From positions 1,698,282 through 1,762,281 of the forward strand of contig NZ_LWLP01000001.1 of NCBI RefSeq assembly GCF_001641125.1: DNA of 64,000 bases, given 5' to 3'. Positions 61,155 through 64,000 of this stretch are shown one piece after another (positions within the stretch are counted from its first letter, which is position 1; every line of letters begins with the position of its first letter). A program made the position numbers and the translations under genes. The stretch comes from Arthrobacter sp. OY3WO11 (GTDB taxonomy: Bacteria; Actinomycetota; Actinomycetes; Actinomycetales; Micrococcaceae). The notes below the pieces were generated by a model. The model was given only the letters and a program-made list of their open reading frames with translations. It did not search any database and was not told the origin of the DNA.

Positions 61155-61160
61155 GATACT
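61155..61160 (+). promoter_or_regulatory. -10 element for a leaderless dxr transcript
   Basis: GATACT ends six bases before ATG 61167 and no Shine-Dalgarno sequence is present. Confidence 0.55.
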
Positions 61161-61166
61161 TAAGCA

Positions 61167-62351
61167 ATGCAGCCACGCAGAATCGTCCTCCTCGGATCCA
61201 CCGGTTCCATCGGCACCCAGGCGATTGACGTCGTCGACGGCGCCCCGCACCTTTTTGAGGTGGTGGCCCTCAGCGCCGGGGGAGGCAACCTGGAGCTCCT
61301 CGCCAGCCAGGCGGTGCACACCGGCGCGTCCGTGATCGGCATTGCCGGCGGTGACCCCGCAAAGCTGGCATCGCTGGTGGCCGACGCTGCCGCGGCGGCG
61401 GGAAAGCCCGGCTACCGTCCGGAGATCATCGCCGGACCGGACGCCTCCACGCGGATCGCCGGCGTTGAGGCGGACGTGGTGCTCAATGGAATCACCGGCT
61501 CGATTGGACTGGCGCCCACGCTGGCCGCCCTGCGCTCCGGCGCCACACTCGCCCTGGCCAACAAGGAATCCCTCATTGTGGGCGGATCGCTGGTGAAGGC
61601 TGCCGCCCGGGAAGGGCAGATCGTACCCGTGGACTCGGAACATTCAGCGATCGCCCAGTGCCTGCGCTCGGGCTCGGCCGGGGAAGTGGAAAAACTGATC
61701 CTGACCGCCTCCGGCGGCCCCTTCCGCGGCAGGAACAGGGACGAACTGCACGGGGTCACCCCACAGGAAGCCTTGGCCCACCCCACCTGGGACATGGGCG
61801 TCATGGTCACCACCAACTCGGCCACGCTCGTCAACAAGGGCCTGGAGGTCATCGAGGCGCACCTGCTCTTCGACGTGCCGCTCGACCGGATCGACGTGGT
61901 GGTCCATCCCCAGTCCGTGGTGCACTCAATGGTGCAGTTCATCGACGGTTCCATCATCGCCCAGGCATCCCCGCCGGACATGCGCCTCCCCATCGCACTG
62001 GGGCTGGGCTGGCCGGACCGGGTGCCCAAAGCCGCAGCGGCCTGCGACTGGACGCGCGCGGCCACCTGGACCTTCGAGCCGCTGGACACGGAGGCCTTTC
62101 CCGCCGTCGGACTCGCCAAGCACGCAGCGGGGCAGGGCAGCACGTTCCCCGCCGTGTTCAACGCCGCGAACGAGGAAGCCGTCACAGCCTTCCACGCCGG
62201 GCGCATCAGGTTTACCGACATCGTGGACACGATCGATGCCGTCCTCAGCGAACACCCAGGGTCCTCCGGGCTGACAGTGGAGTCGGTGCTGGATGCTGAA
62301 AGCTGGGCACGTGCCCGCGCCAATGAACGTTTAGCAATCAGAAGTCTCTAG
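61167..62351 (+). CDS. dxr: 1-deoxy-D-xylulose 5-phosphate reductoisomerase
   Basis: A 394-residue NADPH enzyme making 2-C-methyl-D-erythritol 4-phosphate, the committed step of non-mevalonate isoprenoid synthesis. The N-terminus [20 protein letters not shown] is the NADPH motif; [27 protein letters not shown] and SGGPFRG contain the metal and substrate residues; [31 protein letters not shown] is conserved. It is followed 17 bases later by rip1, a standard actinobacterial order. Confidence 0.97.
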   Translation: MQPRRIVLLGSTGSIGTQAIDVVDGAPHLFEVVALSAGGGNLELLASQAVHTGASVIGIAGGDPAKLASLVADAAAAAGKPGYRPEIIAGPDASTRIAGVEADVVLNGITGSIGLAPTLAALRSGATLALANKESLIVGGSLVKAAAREGQIVPVDSEHSAIAQCLRSGSAGEVEKLILTASGGPFRGRNRDELHGVTPQEALAHPTWDMGVMVTTNSATLVNKGLEVIEAHLLFDVPLDRIDVVVHPQSVVHSMVQFIDGSIIAQASPPDMRLPIALGLGWPDRVPKAAAACDWTRAATWTFEPLDTEAFPAVGLAKHAAGQGSTFPAVFNAANEEAVTAFHAGRIRFTDIVDTIDAVLSEHPGSSGLTVESVLDAESWARARANERLAIRSL

Positions 62352-62368
62352 GAAGCAGCAGCACGTCA

Positions 62369-63700
62369 ATGACCCCCGTCCTCCTTTTTGTCCTCGGCGT
62401 CGTCTTTGTGGCGATCGGCATTGCCGTGTCCATTGCGCTGCACGAAGTGGGGCACCTGGTGCCCGCCAAGCTGTTCAAGGTCCGCGTCACCAAATACATG
62501 ATCGGCTTCGGCCCCACCCTCTGGTCCAGGCGGAAGGGTGAAACCGAATACGGGGTGAAGGCCATCCCGCTTGGCGGCTTCGTGTCCATGATCGGCATGT
62601 ACCCGCCCAACAAGGACGACGGCTCCGTCCGCCCCTCCAGCACCGGCATGTTCCAGACCCTGGCCACCGAAGCCCGGTCCATGGCCCATGAGGAAGTGGG
62701 GCCGGGTGACGAAAAGCGGGTGTTCTACCGGCTTCCGGTCTGGAAGAAGGTCATCGTGATGCTGGGCGGCCCGGCCATGAACATGGTCCTCGGCGTGCTC
62801 CTCACCGCGGTCCTGCTCATGGGCTTTGGCATGGCCACGGCCACCACCACCATCTCCGAGGTGTCAAAATGCCAGGTGGCGGCAGGGGAGACCGTGGATC
62901 CGGATTCGGCGGACTGCCAGCCCACCCCCGCTGCCGCCGCCGGCCTCAGGCCCAATGACAGGATCACCTCCTTCGACGGCAAAGCCGTGACCGGCTGGGA
63001 CCAGCTGACGGAATGGATCCGGGCCTCCGCGGGGCGCGAGGTGGGCATTACCGTTGAGCGGGACGGCGCCCAGGTGTCCACCACGGTGACCCCGGTGCTG
63101 TCGGCCCGGCCCGTCATCGGAGCGGACGGCCGCCAGGAAACGGACGACGCCGGCACCCTCCGCTACCAGGACGTCGGCTTCCTGGGCATCGGCTCCCAGA
63201 CCGAACTTGTGGCCCAGCCGGCGTCGTCCGTCCTGCCCATGGCGGGGGAGAACATCCGCCAGGTGGCAGGGGTGGTGTTCAACCTGCCCGCCCGCGTGGT
63301 GGGTGTGGCGAAGGCTGCCTTCAGCGAGGAACCCCGCGACCCCAACGGCCCCATCAGCGTGGTGGGCGTAGGACGGGTCGCCGGGGAAGTGGCCGCCATG
63401 GAAGAAATCCCGGTGCAGTCCCGGCTGGCCGCACTGATCGGGCTGCTTGCGGGCCTTAACTTCGCGCTCGCAGTCTTCAACCTGATACCGCTGCTGCCCC
63501 TTGACGGCGGCCATGTTGCCGGTGCCCTGTACGAGGGGGCGCGGCGCCGGGTGGCCAAGCTGTTTGGCAAACCTGACCCGGGCGCGTTCGACATCGCCAA
63601 GCTGCTGCCGGTGACATACGTGGTGGCCGCCTTACTGATGGGCATGAGCGCGCTCCTCATCTATGCCGACATCGTGAAGCCGGTGAACCTCTTCGGCTGA
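62369..63700 (+). CDS. rip1: Site-2 membrane metalloprotease (Rip1/RseP type)
   Basis: A 443-residue M50 protease. The zinc motif HEVGH spans His25-His29 (Glu26 catalytic) in the first helix; the third ligand is in FNLIPLLPLDGGH near residue 375. A PDZ domain lies around residues 185-240 (AAAAGLRPNDRITSFDGKAVTGWDQLTEWI). It cuts membrane-spanning anti-sigma factors or division proteins. The loop with DPDSADCQPTP before the PDZ domain is periplasmic-type low-complexity sequence. Confidence 0.95.
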   Translation: MTPVLLFVLGVVFVAIGIAVSIALHEVGHLVPAKLFKVRVTKYMIGFGPTLWSRRKGETEYGVKAIPLGGFVSMIGMYPPNKDDGSVRPSSTGMFQTLATEARSMAHEEVGPGDEKRVFYRLPVWKKVIVMLGGPAMNMVLGVLLTAVLLMGFGMATATTTISEVSKCQVAAGETVDPDSADCQPTPAAAAGLRPNDRITSFDGKAVTGWDQLTEWIRASAGREVGITVERDGAQVSTTVTPVLSARPVIGADGRQETDDAGTLRYQDVGFLGIGSQTELVAQPASSVLPMAGENIRQVAGVVFNLPARVVGVAKAAFSEEPRDPNGPISVVGVGRVAGEVAAMEEIPVQSRLAALIGLLAGLNFALAVFNLIPLLPLDGGHVAGALYEGARRRVAKLFGKPDPGAFDIAKLLPVTYVVAALLMGMSALLIYADIVKPVNLFG

Positions 63701-63755
63701 CACTGGTCCTCCATCCGGACGGATGCCGTGCAGCCACTTCAGGGAAGGCGGTCAC

Positions 63756-64000
63756 ATGAAGCCGCAGGACACCGGCCGCTGGATCCGCGCGGGACTCTGG
63801 GCGCTGCCTGCATCCTGGCTTCTCACGGCGTGGTCTTCCCTGGAGCCCCAGCCGGACCAGGAGATTGATCCCGGCGCCTGGGCCCGGTTTGTCAGTTCGG
63901 ACTCCTACCAGGTCAGCCACCTCATCGGCAGTACGGGAGGCACCATCCTGGCCGTCTTCGGGCTTTTTGCACTGGGCTGCCACCTGGCGGGCAGCCGGTC
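63756..64000 (+). CDS. Membrane protein, N-terminal part only
   Basis: An open frame from ATG 63756, with AGGGAAGG upstream, runs off the window after about 81 residues. It starts with a basic, then hydrophobic stretch (RAGLWALPASWLLTAWSSLEP, a helix or signal anchor), a short acidic loop and a second helix (HLIGSTGGTILAVFGLFALGCHLAG). A multi-helix membrane protein is likely. No family is recognised from this fragment. Confidence 0.65.
   Translation, partial: MKPQDTGRWIRAGLWALPASWLLTAWSSLEPQPDQEIDPGAWARFVSSDSYQVSHLIGSTGGTILAVFGLFALGCHLAGSR

Noticed and set aside
63713..63726. Short inverted repeat CATCCG-GA-CGGATG after rip1
   Set aside because: Only 6-bp arms with a 2-base loop and no T-run; too weak to call a terminator.

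Overview
The window is a chromosomal segment of a high-GC Gram-positive bacterium, most likely an Arthrobacter or Pseudarthrobacter type of Micrococcaceae. This rests on very GC-rich codon use, many GTG and some TTG starts, several apparently leaderless genes, two SAM-IV class riboswitches, an M23 peptidase-rpsB-tsf-pyrH-frr-cdsA block, DivIVA-repeat and Rip1-type S2P proteins, and a leucine catabolic locus with the gene content of the mycobacterial bkaR/bkd/acc locus. There is no phage, insertion sequence, CRISPR array or clear foreign island. The taxon is an inference from gene content; no database was searched.

Layout. 1-4.3 kb: a secreted subtilisin-like protease cut by the window edge (minus strand), then metY and metX, each behind its own SAM-IV riboswitch and near-identical promoter leader. 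4.4-10.6 kb: an MHS-type transporter, a zinc alcohol dehydrogenase, a LysR regulator and mmsB-mmsA (valine/isobutyrate end steps). 10.6-23.7 kb: housekeeping and small-function genes (SHOCT protein, SGNH hydrolase, esterase, S4 protein, DUF606 transporter, glyS, GNAT, hydrolase, YibE/F, dusB, dgt, dnaG). 23.8-30.2 kb: two identical tRNA-Asn genes, a Bcr-type exporter with a coupled tiny membrane protein, a holin-like protein, a CDP-alcohol phosphatidyltransferase, a DMT transporter, a GT4 glycosyltransferase and a CAT-anticodon tRNA. 30.3-37.6 kb: an acyl-CoA dehydrogenase, then M23 peptidase, rpsB, tsf, pyrH, frr, cdsA and a DivIVA-repeat protein.

37.6-57.7 kb is the metabolic core. A LytS/LytTR two-component system sits between two divergent sodium:solute (acetate-type) symporter modules, each with a small DUF485-like partner. 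Then come an Lrp/AsnC regulator, bkdABC (branched-chain 2-oxoacid dehydrogenase E1a, E1b, E2), a BkaR-like TetR repressor and a seven-gene leucine operon: accD1, accA1, an acyl-CoA dehydrogenase, scoA, scoB, a MaoC hydratase and a CitE-like lyase. The last two probably replace the usual 3-methylglutaconyl-CoA hydratase and HMG-CoA lyase. Together these genes would take leucine to acetyl-CoA and acetoacetyl-CoA; mmsBA serves the valine branch. 57.7-64 kb: a lipase-maturation-factor-like protein, a TauE/SafE exporter, a FAD oxidoreductase, then dxr and rip1, which resume the block interrupted after cdsA.

Regulatory signals not explained by gene calls: a GTTA-N8-TAAC operator in front of the acyl-CoA dehydrogenase at 30.3 kb and twice at the bkaR/accD1 divergent promoter; TGTGA-N6-TCACA (CRP/GlxR-like) sites at the acetate permease, bkdA and accD1 promoters; and two very long palindromes between convergent genes.
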